From Diploscapter coronatus (lineage: Eukaryota > Nematoda > Chromadorea > Rhabditida > Rhabditidae), in NCBI GenBank assembly GCA_964036155.1, contig OZ038422.1:14097201-14161200 (forward strand): DNA of 64,000 nucleotides. The letters run 5' to 3'. Position numbers and translations under genes: made by a program. This document shows, piece by piece, positions 38,201 to 51,200 of this stretch. The notes beneath the pieces were generated by a model. That model was not told the origin of the DNA. It did not search any database and saw only the letters and a program-made list of their open reading frames with translations. Every line of letters begins with the position of its first letter. Within the stretch, counting starts at the first letter, position 1.

Positions 38201-41200
38201 GATCTGAAATTTTTGAAGTTATTTTAATTTTCAGGCGAATTTATAACAAACAATATTGCATTAATTAGAAAAAATTGAAAATAATGAAGCTAGGTTTGAT
38301 ACCAAGAAAACGGAAGGACGATGATATTGAGAAGGTGTGCCAAGGATAATATTGAAACCCATCATAACATCAAAAATGAAAATGATATGATGAAGAAAAA
38401 CCTAGATTTCACTGGAACCAATAAAATTCAATCAAAATTCATGAAGATCATGAAAATCTTTTTAAAAAAAAAATGTCCCAAAGCGTTCTTCGCAATCTTA
38501 TTCCAATTCCCTCGAGACTTTGAGCTCATAAAGCAGTTGAAAGAATGCGCCAACTCGCCAACCCGGAATGAGGCGGAATGAATGCCTAATGTGCGAGAAC
38601 AGAAGGAACGCATGAATGATGGAGATTAGGTCAAGTAAACTAGAGAGAATCAAACATCACGAATTCTCAGGAAATTGTTAGATTTCAAGAAATGTGAAAT
38701 CAGCCATAAAGCTCCCTAGGAATATTCGATTTACTGAATTTCACCAAAATTCAATTTCCAATGTCAAGAATAATAATAGAAAACTCAATGGGCTCCAAAG
38801 AATTAGATAATTCAAATACGTAATTTAGAGGTAACCCGACGTTGAGATTATCAAAATTGATAAAAAAAAAACCTACATAATTATCAAGAGAATGATAAAA
38901 AGGTTCTAGTTTCAAAAATGACGCCTGATTAAGAAAATGCTTTATATTTTTAAGAGTCAGAAAAAGCATTAGCATAATTTTATACCAATTTGTATGCAAA
39001 TACCTGGCAATATAGTTCTACCAAATTCCTACCTCATATAGAGAAATGGGCTGTAATTCGGGGAAAAGATAAGTGGCTTTGAGCAGTTGGAAGCGTTTCT
39101 CCTCGTTGACGGTGCAGAGCTGGTGTGGGCTCGAGCTAGTCCAGACCAGACATTGGCTCGGAGGAAGAAGGGATTGGTTGTGCACCTGAGAGTAGATTCC
39201 AATAATTTCTTCGTTTTGATAATTCTGTATGATTCAAAGTAGTTGATATTTGATGAATGAATGTTAATCTTCAGTAGTTATGAGACAGATAGACGAACAA
39301 TTTAATATAATAACCGTATCTTAAGTAGGTTATTATTCTAACTGCTATGCAAGAAAATATTAAAATGAACCATATAGAATAGGATTCAAAATAAATAATA
39401 GTATCATAAACAAAGAACTATTTTAACTGATATTCGGTAATAGGAATCATTCAAGACAAAACTAATCGTAAACTAACATGAGCTAACGCGATATTATGAA
39501 GCGCATTGATGAAACTTTATATGTTATGCATAACAGAAATGCTCCAAATGAACCCTCCATTCAGCTTTGCTATTTCATCTCTTTTATATTCTCGAAATAC
39601 CTAATTTGATGCATGTTCTGCGCAGTAATTTTCATTTGTTTACGCTTTTCTGCTTCCTTCTATCGTCTATGCATGAAACAGAATGTTTCAGGTGTCTTCT
39701 TACTACAGTCATATTTTTTCAAAACATTTTAATTCACCCCATTTTAAGATAACGGGTGTTTATCGATTCGAGAAAAACGCTTGTTAGCTAATTGTTTAGT
39801 TTTGATAGCGAAATGCTGACTTTTCTTTTAAAAACTGATACTATTCACTTTAGGCAGCATGGTAATAATGAATCAACTTTTGGCAACAAAGTACTAACTT
39901 TTTGTAATAATGTACTCGCACAGCTCGCATTTTGCTTTTCTTCCCATTTTAGGGCACCGAGCATTTATCGATTCGAAAAAGGAAAAGCGGCCAGAATTGC
40001 GCGGAATGCACCAAACTTGAGAGAAACGCGCGCCTAGTCGACGTGAAAGAAGAAAAATGCGAATTTTTGCGGATGGAAAAAGCTTGAGAACGTGAGATTT
40101 CCCAGAGAATCTATGAACTCGAGAAATCAAAGAATCAGGAATATGAAATTAAAAGAATATTATTGGTTAAAGTTAGCTAATGTACGGGATACAAATTGAT
40201 ATATTTTAAACGATGTTAAATCCAAATAATTTTTGCAACTTATTGGAATGATTGATTCAATCGATAGTTCACCGTTTAGGTCACGAATTACTATGTCAAA
40301 AATATCATTGAAACAGGGGGTTTTTAAAACCTACTTTAGTTTAAAACTCTTTCTCCTGTTTAGGTTTCAATTGTCATTTTAAAAAGTATTATCAATCTTT
40401 CAATTTCTCTATGAAACCTATCAAAATCTACTATTTCGAAGAAAATTGGAAGACTTACGTTTCTAAGCGGATGGAATGCGACGCAGGGCTTCTGGGGCGT
40501 TCGGTTTGGCACTGCTGTTGATTGGGAATGTTCGTCGTAATTCTCGTCTGAATATTCGTAGGACGACGCTCCTCCACCTGCCAACGACGACGATGGCGGT
40601 CCCTTGCCCGATCCGTGCGATGATGTCGACAGTGACGCGGATGCGCACGCCAGCAACGAAATTACGTGGACCAGTAATGCAACCTGAATTTAGCACCGTC
40701 ACTTTGCGAAAGATCGCTCGAAGAAAATTCACAAATGAATAAAGTTTCTATGTTACAAAATTGTTCCTGGAAACTAACTGTTGACCACCTAATAGTCTAT
40801 GCTCGCGGGATGAATCAAATAAATTTCATTTTTATGAGCACAATCGCAAAAATCATATATGCTGAAAAGTGTTCTCAAGAAATGGTAGATTTTACTCAAA
40901 TGATACGCACATTACTTGCGTATATCAGATACAGTTTGTTTCAGTCACTTTGACAACCACAGTAGTCTACAGAGTTAGAGCCAGAGTATCGAAACTAAGG
41001 CGATTCGGCTTACCTTAAATATCCTACTACTGCAAAAGTGTCTATGTTGAGTGATTGGGGGAGCGTCGTTGGGTGGTTGAGGTTCGTCTTGCCGTCGCCG
41101 TCTTCGTCGCGTTCGATGGGATGGCTGTCGGGATGGAAGTCTGTCCGGTGCAGAATCTGCTTGACTCGACTCGACTGGATCCGAATATTCGTTCGATGCG

Positions 41201-42060
41201 AGCTGAAAGTTAAACATGATGTTTCAAAGTTTTTAAATTGAAAACAAATTTCAGTTGGGTCAATTTTTTAACGTTGTCTAGAACCCCCAAGCAGATATGT
41301 CGGATTGGTGCTTCGAAGAAAATTTTTGCGCAGAAATGTCACTAGGGATGTAAATAAAAATTTCGCGAAGAAAAATGAACCTAAAAATTTTCTCAACCGA
41401 AAAATCTCAGCAATCCATCGCCCAAAATGAACACATTTTCGCAAACGAAATATGCTTGTGCGTGGTGTGTATGTGGCTATTTTGTCCTGATCTTTTTGCA
41501 CCGAGCCATTTTATCAGGTTTATCGTCGATCGAGATAAGGGTTCTTTCAGATATTTGGAGTTCGAAGGGCATTTCCTATTTCAAACTACCACGTTTCTAC
41601 CACAAACACTCGAAGGGCGCGCGGAATTTGGGGACTCTAGCTTTGTTTCGCTGAAAATATGAGAAAAATCAATATCTGTTCTCGATTTTATGTGTACTAG
41701 CCATAAGTCGTATATCGTTAATCGGAGAGAAAGTCGATATTCATTCCGTAAATTAGGAATCGAATTTGGAGGAGCGAAACAATGAGTCGCGTAGAAGAGA
41801 AACGAGAGGGACGAATAGCGCAATTTTTGAATATCGACGCATTCTCTCCCAACCAACAATACCTGGTATTGATTAGCCTCTGCGGTTCGTCTTGTTCTAT
41901 GGTTAATGGATTTGTCGGTGGTGTAAACGGCGTCTCGGTCTTCTTGCGGAACATATTGATCTGCTGCGGAACTATGGGAACAACAGGGCTTCGGGTCCAG
42001 GATGGGAGCCCGACCGCTGCACGGCCCGGAGCTCGGACCGGTGAGCAGTCGCTCTCGCAT
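35261..42060 (-). CDS. nlf-1: NLF-1/FAM155 family NALCN-channel localisation factor
   Basis: A 487-aa protein from ten exons: 42060-41863, 41202-41014, 40683-40459, 39185-39033, 38203-38049, 37736-37634, 37186-37033, 36228-36134, 35793-35679 and 35337-35261, all in phase. The N-terminus is polar with an Arg run (RTRRRRRRQ) before a hydrophobic segment (VALLVHVISLLACASA) near 130-145. A Cys-rich domain spans about 225-415, with Cys at 280, 288, 291, 318, 337, 340, 361, 365, 372, 391, 406, 408 and 412 (CESCYERL, PPCINWCYYAQLACPHL, WCSCIHPC). A basic region leads to a C-terminal membrane segment (471-486). This Cys order, with a WC..Q..CP core, is that of FAM155/NLF-1/Mid1 proteins. These act in the ER and at the membrane to deliver the NALCN/NCA sodium leak channel. 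C. elegans NLF-1 is about 440 aa; the excess here is N-terminal. No operon partner is visible. Confidence 0.88.
37359..37475. mobile_element. hAT-like MITE in an nlf-1 intron
   Basis: A 117-bp element with roughly 26-bp inverted ends. Both begin CAGGG(T/C)TGC and include GTCGAAGTTTTT, the CAGGG start typical of hAT-type elements. The flanks ATGGTGTT (37351-37358) and GCGGTGTT (37476-37483) match at 6 of 8 positions, as expected for an ageing 8-bp target duplication. It is non-coding, with GA-rich interior. Confidence 0.75.
39738..39990 (+). repeat. pair of diverged direct repeats in an nlf-1 intron
   Basis: CCCATTTTA followed by a CGGG/CGAG block and TTTATCGATTCGARAAA occurs at 39738-39776 and again at about 39943-39980, roughly 205 bp apart in the same orientation. 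A weaker third version (GCACCGAGC, ATTTTATC) lies near 41499-41535. The origin is unknown. Confidence 0.5.
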
Positions 42061-42260
42061 CGTCGACGTCGTCACGGACTAGGCACACGCAAGCCAACGG
42101 CCACCTTTGCTCGTCCACCGTACGCATCATCAGAAGCTCGCCGACGAACGACGATTCTTAAAAGTAGTCCCAGACGTCATCAAATACGAATAGACGAAAT
42201 ATCGATTTTCGCTTAGATCCGCCAAACTATCTATTTTTGCCTCCTTCCAAGTGGTGTAGT

Positions 42261-42297
42261 CGTAGTGTATCAGAGTCGTTCGGGAACGACTCCTACG
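42261..42297. promoter_or_regulatory. hairpin/palindrome upstream of nlf-1
   Basis: GAGTCGTT (42273-42280) pairs perfectly with AACGACTC (42285-42292) around a CGGG loop. CGTAG (42261-42265) pairs with CTACG (42293-42297) outside it. It lies about 200 bp upstream of the nlf-1 start codon. It could be a dimer-binding palindrome or a structured leader or outron. Function is inferred from position only. Confidence 0.4.
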
Positions 42298-43411
42298 GAG
42301 GGTTTGAGCTCAGCTGAAATGCGACCTTTTGCAAAATGTCAAACTATAATAAAGCAAAATGCAACGATTATTTTCACGAGGAAAACGCGTAATTTGCGAC
42401 AATGACGTCGGATAAGATTGAAAATCGATATGTCGATGGTGCGGTCATGTTGTACTGAAAATGAAAGTAATGTAGGAGGGGAGGGGAGGCGTATCGAACA
42501 AAGTGAAGTTGCCCTCGGGGCGACGACGGCAGATGTGTGTGGTGGGGGAAAGCGAAAGAGCGTTTGGAATCGAGATAGGGCAGAGATGGCAGAGAATGCC
42601 TTCGGGCTATGGGAAGAATGGATAGAGGGAGAAGCTCTTCGAGGGACCACTAAAAAGGAGGAGGGGACACAGATGTCAGAGAAAAATGCCCAAAGAAGGA
42701 AGAGCCCTGCGCGCCTGAGGCGTTGATCGAGAAATAGTACGAGGAAGTGGGAGAGCGCAAAGAAAGAACATGTGCTGGAGCAATCCGACGAGAAACCCGC
42801 GAATCGATTCACGAGAGAATTCGTCGGCAGAGAAAAAGAATCCCCGAGACATAGCACGGCAAAATTGGAGAACCCCCAGAAAACGCCGTCGAAGAAATTG
42901 CTCTACGCCGCCGAAAAATAGCGCTGGAATTCAGGAGCGCTGACGAAAAACCCACCAAAGGCTGGGAAAATAGCCGAAAGTGCAGAGGAATTCACGAAGA
43001 GCGGAGAGATTCGCAAAATCGAGAAATTGCGGGGAAATTCGAGAGAAAAAGAAGGCGACAATATCAAATGGAATTGCCTAAAGGGCCAATGCCAAAAAGC
43101 CGTGGCGAAGGGAAGAAGAGGGGAAAAGTCTGAAACACGACGAGCAAAACCACGAATATACAGGAAAGAAAGACGCATATCAAAGAGCATAGAAATTGAG
43201 AGGCTAGGAATTTTCGGGAGGACTTTTGATCGGTGAAAATTTAGATAATGCCAGAATCAGACGAAGGGAATGAATATTAAAAATATTGAATGACTATAAA
43301 AGTTTCAAGCATAAATAATTTGCTAGTAATGAATTTGGTGGAGACTGAGCAAAATATGCGATAAAGAACGTTTTAGTAGGATAATACCAATAGATGTCTA
43401 ACGAATAATCG

Positions 43412-43550
43412 TGATATGGTTAACAGCTATATGACGGAGGGTGTTTCCTCACACTATTTTTCCATACTCTAATCGCCTTACCCCATCCCTAACTATGGAC
43501 TTCATGTCCTCCGTCATATAGTAACCGCCTCGTGGTATTGTAGTAGCGGA
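43412..43550. mobile_element. inverted-repeat element (probable MITE)
   Basis: CTATATGACGGAGG at 43427-43440 is perfectly inverted at 43508-43521, and a looser match extends outward on both sides. The interior (CACACTATTTTTCC, CTTACCCC) resembles the interior of the MITE at 2051-2237, so the two may be related. The outer boundaries and target duplication are not clear. Confidence 0.5.
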
Positions 43551-46317
43551 GAAGAGTATTGGGTCACTTCGTGCTTGGATTGTGCCCAGCCCAGTGCTAT
43601 TGAATGTGCGTATTCAGCTGAAACTCCATACACATATTCGTTTATGTAAGACAGGAATGAATGCCAAGGCTCTAGACTGAATTAATAATTACGTGGGAAT
43701 GACACAATACTTTCGTCCGCTATTATAACTGCCACAAAGGCGACATTTAATGAATCACACCCAAAATATTTTGACTTTTAATCCTTGTAACCCTTATGTA
43801 TTCTCTAGTTTCAATCAGGGACGTGCGGAATATTTAGTTACGTCCTGAAAAATCGGAATTTAGGCCATTTTGGGGTCGTTCCGTTCCGTTTCGTTTCGCG
43901 TTCAAAAAAATTATAGATAAAACTCCGTCCCGTATTCCGAAAATCTCCGAATGCCATTCCGCATGTCCCTGGTTTCAATGGTTTCGGAAATGAGAAACAG
44001 TCATGGGATCTCATGGAGCTAAATCTCAAGAATCCAGCGCAAATCCAAGGAAAGCCGTTGAGGCAAAGGTAAAAATGAAGAAATGAGCTCATTAGATAGG
44101 GGACAAGCACGTACTCGAGGGAAGGAGAGAAAACGATGATTAAATGGAGAATTGAAGGAATTCAGGACCAAAATTAAAGTTACGAAATACGGCTTCATTT
44201 TGGGACATTATAGGAATTTTAGCTCTTGAATGAAAAAACGCTGCGTAGGATAAATCAGCCTCGTAATTTGTTTCCCTGCTGATGATCTTATGTCTTAAAT
44301 TTAGTTATGAGGAAGTAAGGCCGATTTATATGTGATATATTTTGATTAGTGCGAGAATAATACAATTTCATATCCATTTTCTCATCAATAATATTCATCT
44401 CTTCCTGCCTTTAACTGACTTAACATTTCTTCCTCAGATCCTGTGTGAACTAAGGGGGCGAAGGAAGATCGACGCGATGTGCGGACAGATTTGCATATTT
44501 AAAAGCGGGCACATCGGGACGAGGCCAGTACTGAGCAGAAGTGCACACCTCGACACAGCGCCCGAGGCGAGATTCATCCAATTTTCGGACGCTCTTTCTC
44601 TCCTTTCACGACAAAAAGGGAACTTATAGAAAACGCTAATCGACAGGAAAATGTCTGAGAAAAGAAGATGTATTCCGAAATCGGGAAGGTTTCAGAAATA
44701 ACTTAAAGAAAGAATCAATCGTTGTGTTGAGATTAATGATCAACGGAGTGAATTCAAAAATATTGCGCTCAGAAATTTAGTAAGATATTGTCCAGGAAAA
44801 AATAAAAGAATGAGCTATTTCTGCACAGTGATTATAAGAAAAATGCTGTAGCATATTTTCAAAAATTTGACTATTCTGAAATCAATAAGCGCACGAAGCA
44901 ATTTGGGGGTCTCGCACGCTCGCAAATGTTTATACTTTTATGTTCTCTCATTCTCAATTTCCGAAACGAGCCTCGTCCGCAAAGAATTCTCGAATTCCAG
45001 GAATAGCGGGCAACAGCCGGCTTGGGGTGGAAAAAAGAGAAGGACACCGCGGGAGTCTTCCCGTGCTGAAAATGAAATACACCATTGCAATCTCTCCGTA
45101 CTTAAGGAGAAGTTCGTCACGGTTCTAACCTCGAAGTGAGGAAAAAGTCACCGCTTCAATACGAGATTGGCCTGTTTGTAAAGAAAATGCATCACGGCGT
45201 TTCGCTAAGCCAGCCCTCCTAAATAAGCCTGGACCTGGAAGCCAACCGAGACTTCGAATGAGTTGAACCGAGGGCTGCCTCAAATGGACAAGTACGCGAA
45301 CACTCTCGATGCTAAAGTTAGAAAATGACGTGAATGGGAATGAACTGCGTACGGAAACTCGGAAAGATGTAGTAAAATGTTGAGATGTTTGAATTGTCGG
45401 GTCTACCAAGCAAAGTAAAGATTAATCAGCCCTTCTTATAATATCCCTTGTATGAAATTGAAACATAACAATTTTGAAGAAATCGATCATTATGATCAAG
45501 GCGATTTTTGGCTATGATTAGACACGCCAGAAGAACTAGAGAACGATAACAAGTTATAACTCTATGAACAATTGAAGCGTGTTATTCTTCCTTAAATAAA
45601 TTTGAAAGAGGAATCGAAATATCAAAAGTGCATGCCCTAATATAAGCTAACTGATCTCTCCGGTCTTTTGATGATGAAATGTCGAAAAATTCACGCTTTT
45701 CAACTACGACAGCGGCCGGCTTTTTGCTTCCCAAATAAAGGCCTGGCTATTTCCAAAATTGAAATCCCAATATCCCAGTCTGTTTCCGAATGCTATTCTT
45801 CATCACTGGGTGAGAGATTCTCTGATTGTCTGGGGCGGCGAATAAGAGAGCCAAATTTGGACGGACGCACACGAGAATGAAATGGAAACTGGCAGCTTGT
45901 TTAGGCGCTGATGACGTAACGCCTTTAGAGTAGACATTCTACGACAAATTGCACACATCAGTAGCAAGAAATGTTGAGGGAGTCGGCGAAAACAGCGTTG
46001 AAAATCGAGACATTCCGAGAGATTCTAATTTTTATAGGTATGAATCTAGGACATCTGCTGGATTATTTCAAGGTTATTCGCAAAAAAATTAAATTCGAAA
46101 ATTAACGTTGCAAGATTGAGCTTTAGACCAAAATGATATACCACGCACGCTACCATTCGACTATACCGTCAGAGCGGAGAGAGAAGGAAAAATGAAGCAA
46201 ACTTTCGAGTAAAGAGCAACTCGCGAATAAATGCAGGATCTGTGGGAAAATTACGCGCGCGCTCCATGCATTACACAACGAAATGCCCATATATTGCTCT
46301 CTGCGAGAGAACGTTTA

Positions 46318-46640
46318 CTTTTTCCCCTCTCTCTCTTCTCTTCCCATACTATTTCTCTGATTTCTGATTCTTTGATTCTCTCCTCTTTATCTCTAGGCCC
46401 ATTTATCTCTCGAGTTTTCTCACTTTATCTTCGAGCATCTTCAGTTCCTCCTCTCATGCTATTTCTTCGTCTTTCTTTCTTTTATATCTCTATTTTAGAT
46501 TAATCTAGTTCTTTGCCATACTATCTCTCCCTCTGATTCTTTATATCTCTATCTGAAATTAATCTTTTTCCACTTTCTCGTTCTTTTCCCGTCTTAATTT
46601 CTAACGCTATTTGTCTTCTCTGACTCTTTGGCCCTCTAGA
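46318..46640 (-). repeat. pyrimidine-rich block with GAAATAGT-family motifs
   Basis: The plus strand carries CCATACTATTTCTC at about 46344, CATGCTATTTCTTC at 46454, CCATACTATCTCTC at 46515 and ACGCTATTTGTC at 46604, in TCTTT-rich sequence. Read on the minus strand these are the GAGAAATAGTATGG cores of the composite repeat. Confidence 0.5.
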
Positions 46641-48202
46641 TTTCATTAATCTCTCAAAATGAATTATCCCCCGGGGGTCGTTGCTCGTGCCGAGGCCCAA
46701 GAATTTACCTTTTCGGGATGGAAAACGTAATCGGTACACGCGCAATACGAGAGGGCGATGAAAAGCTAATAAATTTGTGTAAATTTAAAAATGTTGACAT
46801 TTTGGCATTTTCATAGTGAAATGATATCATGATTGTGGGAGTAAAAACGAAATATATGCCAGGACTAAGTGAAGGAATTTACATGTTTCAAGGAGAATAC
46901 TGAAAATTCTTTCAAGCTTTTTTCTTTTTTAGATTTTATGATTTATAAAGCGATTAACGCACACTTAATTATGATAAAATTTATCCATATACAAAGATTT
47001 TCGAAACATATTGACAGAATGTGTATGACAACTTTTAGGTGTAGTTCGATTGAAATCAAACTCAACGATATTCAAAAATATTCCCAAAATCCTAAATAAT
47101 TTTAGAACCTAACCAAGACAAAAATACAAATTTAGGACATAAAATAGTGGATTTTAAGAAAGTGGACTGGATTTGGGCGAAGTTGGGCCTTTGCACTTGG
47201 ATTAATCAAATCGTGACGTGGTCGCCTCACTTAGGAATGTACGAATTTAGGGATAGGGCCTTGGACAATGAAAAAGAAATTCACTGAAATGAATGAAATG
47301 GATAGAGTGCTTCAATTGTATGAGGCTAAATAAGGTAAGTTAGCTGGATAGAAATTATTTCGAATGAATAAAGTTAGGACAGAGGCCCAAGGTAACTATC
47401 CCATTTCTGGACTTTATGATAGAGCCTTCAATGAATAGATGCAAATTAGTGCTGAAAACTAGAGGTACGTAAAATTTTCTAAATAGGCTTCAAAATTTCG
47501 AGAAAAACGCGCAGAGTTTGACCATTTGATCTCTGACGCATGCGTCTCCTCGAAAATAAATTATCTTCTATTTATAGCTTAGCACCTCTATCAACTTTCA
47601 CATCGCTAATTACCCTCATTGAAAATGAGCGTGCGGATTTTCCAAAGTTGTGGTATTGATCTAGGAATTTCCTAGAGATTCGCAAAAATCGAAGAAGAAT
47701 TTTGCAAAATCGAATCCGAATGTTTGAAAGATTTCAACTCGGCGTTTCGTATGATGTGTGGGAGTGAGATAAATTCGATTCGAAAAGGGAGGAGACCCAC
47801 TGTCGAAAAAGGGGCATGGGAGGGGGGAAACATAAGTGTCATTTGAGAGAAAGACGTTGGAGAAAGAAATTCCCGAAAATAGCATTTAAAATTGAAAGAA
47901 TTAGAGAATGAAACTTGCGCGCGAGATAATGAAAAAAGAAAATGGGATGTGAAAAGAAGGGATGCCTTTCCTTCTTTCACGCTCCACGGCCAACTCCCAC
48001 GCTCCATCGTTCTTTTCCACTCGCCTCATTTTGCATTTCGTTCAAAGCGTACAAGCAAAATCAACTTACTTCCAACTCTCACAACTTTTGCTTTGATCCT
48101 CTAAATATAAATAATCATGTCTTTTTCAAAATATTGTTGGTTAAAATTTGTAAAACTACGTCGTGAAAATTAATCTTTACATTTTGCAAAAAATCGATGC
48201 GT

Positions 48203-48275
48203 GAAAAGGAGTGGACTTGAACTTCTAAAATAAGAACCTGAAAACTGCGCGTTTAACCAACTGCACTATGCGCAC
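48203..48275 (-). pseudogene. tRNA-like relic (possible SINE head)
   Basis: On the minus strand an A-box-like TAGTGCAGTTGG (48268-48257) and a B-box-like AGTTCAAGTCC (48223-48213) are spaced as in a tRNA gene. A 4-bp D stem (GTGC with GCGC) can form. The anticodon stem and acceptor stem do not pair, and only three of five T-stem pairs form, so it is not a functional tRNA. It could be a decayed tRNA gene or a tRNA-derived SINE. Confidence 0.4.
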
Positions 48276-51200
48276 TTATTCTAGTTCGTGCTGCTCGGTT
48301 TAACGCAATCTGTTTGAGGAATGAGGAAGGGTGGATTGGATTTGCGAATTTGCGCAGCAGAAATTATTTATGAGTAAATTGAGAAATTCATGCTCCCCGC
48401 GTTGTGCGAGCCCATCAAAATTAATTCAAAAAGGTGGTTGGAAAACGAACGAGGAAATTTTTAGATAAATGACGGTTGAAAATATGTTTTAAGACGTTTA
48501 ACAATTGAAAATGATTTTAGCTTAACATCTAGTACCTGATTAGGCCGGCACACTTAATAATAAAATTTTAAAATGAAAAGTATTTTCACGAAAGTTAATA
48601 TTTTTCGAGGTTTGGATTACGATATTTTGGCCATGACATTGCATAAGGACAAAGAAATTCTCTTTAGTCTCCAAAAATATTTGTTCATAAATATTCTATC
48701 CTCACAAATGACGTTTCCACCATGATAAATTCAAGAGATGTTTAACATATGATAAAGGATATAAAAATAAAAACGGTTGGAATATAAAATAAAATGGAAA
48801 GCTTTCTCCCGTTTTGGCGAGTAAAAGGCAATTCGACGCGGCAAAAGTCAATAACGTGGCACACAACACGAGCAAAAGCGAACATGAACATGGAAAAAAT
48901 GAGTGGAATGGAATGTGCAAGGGGAAAAGGAAAAGCTGGAACAGATAGAGAAAAATTGACAGAAGAAAGAAAGATAAAGTAGAATGAACATTGAGAGAGT
49001 GCAGGGAAAATATAGAAGAAGAGGCATGAAGAATATGAGAAGCTAATCAAAAGTGAACGTCGGATAATCAAATATTTTTGCAAAAAGCAAGAACTACGCT
49101 TTTATAGGGGAAGATACTCTAACATCGCGAAAATTCTTCCCAAAATGGGCTATCTTCCTTACCAATTGAGCCAGGGTAGCCATTTCTGATACTTCTAAAA
49201 TAGAAACTTCAAGTTAAGGAAGGCTATACAAATTCCGTCTACATTCCCCAAAAATAAATGGAATTGGGCATCTAGGTTTTCCCCCTTCTTTGCTTCGTTC
49301 TTCTCACTGGTAGCTGAAAATGAGAAACTCGGGGGCTTGCGGCTAAAAGCCTGCGGACAGACACAGAAGTTAGACCGGGCTAGGGTCGGGGATGAGGAAA
49401 TTCGCCCGGAGGCCTGGAAGGCAACGCGAAAACGACCGGATTAAATTGGACCCCAGGAAGGCAAAGGGAAGAGCAAATGAGAACAGAAACACAAACGACG
49501 ATGGAAGGATGGAAGGGAAAATTAGTGAATATTGCTAAATCGAAGATTTTTTCTGGTTAGGTAAAATATTTGGAAATATCTTTGTGAAGAATATGACACA
49601 AAATGAAATGCGTCTCAAGGAAATGATGATGGCTTGTATAATGGATTAAGATGCCAATTTTCGATTGGACAGGATTGATATACAAATATGTAAATAAGAT
49701 AATTACCCTTATTTACAAACGAAGTCTATGATAAGTTACTGATCGATAAGTGTTAGAGGCGCACTATATTCCTTTATGCATTTTACTTGTTTCTCTAATC
49801 TCTCCCTTTTCCGCCAGTGCCGCCTAACGGACGCTACTCATTTGCTCTACATATTTTCCCTCTCTCCATTTATCTTATTCCCTCTCTACCACTACTGAGC
49901 AACTATTGATTGATTGGTCATCTCTCTTTTCCGAAATCCACTCCTGTCTCTGGCCTGGACAGCCGGTCCGAGTTTCTTCCGACAGTTCTCATAAATCGTA
50001 AATTTTTGTTGTGCCAGATCAATAAATAAATAATTGCTAATACGTGTGACTGACGCACACTCAGTAAACACAACAATAAAAATCTTCAAAGTATAAACAG
50101 AAGTGTTCAACTCCAATATAGCTTGTTCGATATGCTCTTCTAGTAAACCTCAATGTTTGGAGAATCAAAGAAAAGCTGTAAACATATGAAAATGTCGAAT
50201 GAGAGAAGGCTCATTTCTTGGCAGAAGATTGGATGACTGGATGAGTGACTAACATCTCAAAAAATGAGGATGGGGGAATCAATGTTTGAGAAAACATAAA
50301 GTTTGAAATCTTGAATTTTAGATGATAGAAATAGGAAAGAAACTAGAGATTTCAGAAAATTAAAATAAAATATCAAAGATATTTACGAAAAATATTCACC
50401 AACAAGATGTAAAAGGGTTCATAAAATAAAAGATGCAGCTTGAAAAATAACTTTAGAAGCCTATGATGATGGTTTGAAGATCAGGAAAAAGTTGAAGGTT
50501 AAGAGTAAATGAAAAGTGCAGGAAAATAAAGTAACGAGATAAAGCTGATATAAAAGATGAAAAAGCCTTCCTCTTCCTTTCTTCTCGCCTAAAAAGTGGC
50601 TCTCTCCCTCTCTCGTTTTGGAGATGGACTGAGGAGGGTGCTAAGGGATGGAGTAGGCCGAAGCGCCAATACCCATAAAAGCAAGCAAAGCCGAGAGGAA
50701 GGAAGGCAAGGCAGGCACTCTTCAAACTGCTGCTTGGATGCCGCCGAATGATGCTGAAGGAAGATGTGAGGGATGAAGATCGACACATCCACAGCCCATC
50801 CAACAAATGCACTACTGCAGAGAATGAGCATGGAGAAGATGGGATGGAAAGATGAAGTCTGAACCTGAATTATGAAGTTCTAGTGTGAGAAGATGAAGCA
50901 ATTCAACAGGCTAATGATAGTTATGGCTGCAGAATAGGAAAGGCTTGTGGAAAGTGAAGAAAACGTTCTTCAACCAGCTGGATGCGATGGAAAATGGAAG
51001 AATAATGATGATGAAGTCTGTGCTCGAGAATGAAATGCTTCTTAACTGAAGAGAAGGGTTCATCTACATGAAGACAATCGTCATCTGAAGATATTTTATT
51101 TAATAGGAAAGAAATCCAGTTTGACTCGTTTATCATCAATTTTTCAATTCAAACTCAATTCAAGATTCTGAACGATCAATCTATATCTTATTCGGTGTCG

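Noticed and set aside
42339..42857. 172-codon minus frame, the longest open frame in the window
   Set aside because: GC-rich stretch gives few stops; the translation is Ser/Phe/Leu-rich with no domain, start context or partner exon. It could be part of an upstream nlf-1 leader.
44342..44629. Plus frame preceded by a TTCCTCAG acceptor-like site, with several Cys and Arg
   Set aside because: Looks exon-like at first, but I find no flanking exons in phase and no recognisable domain.
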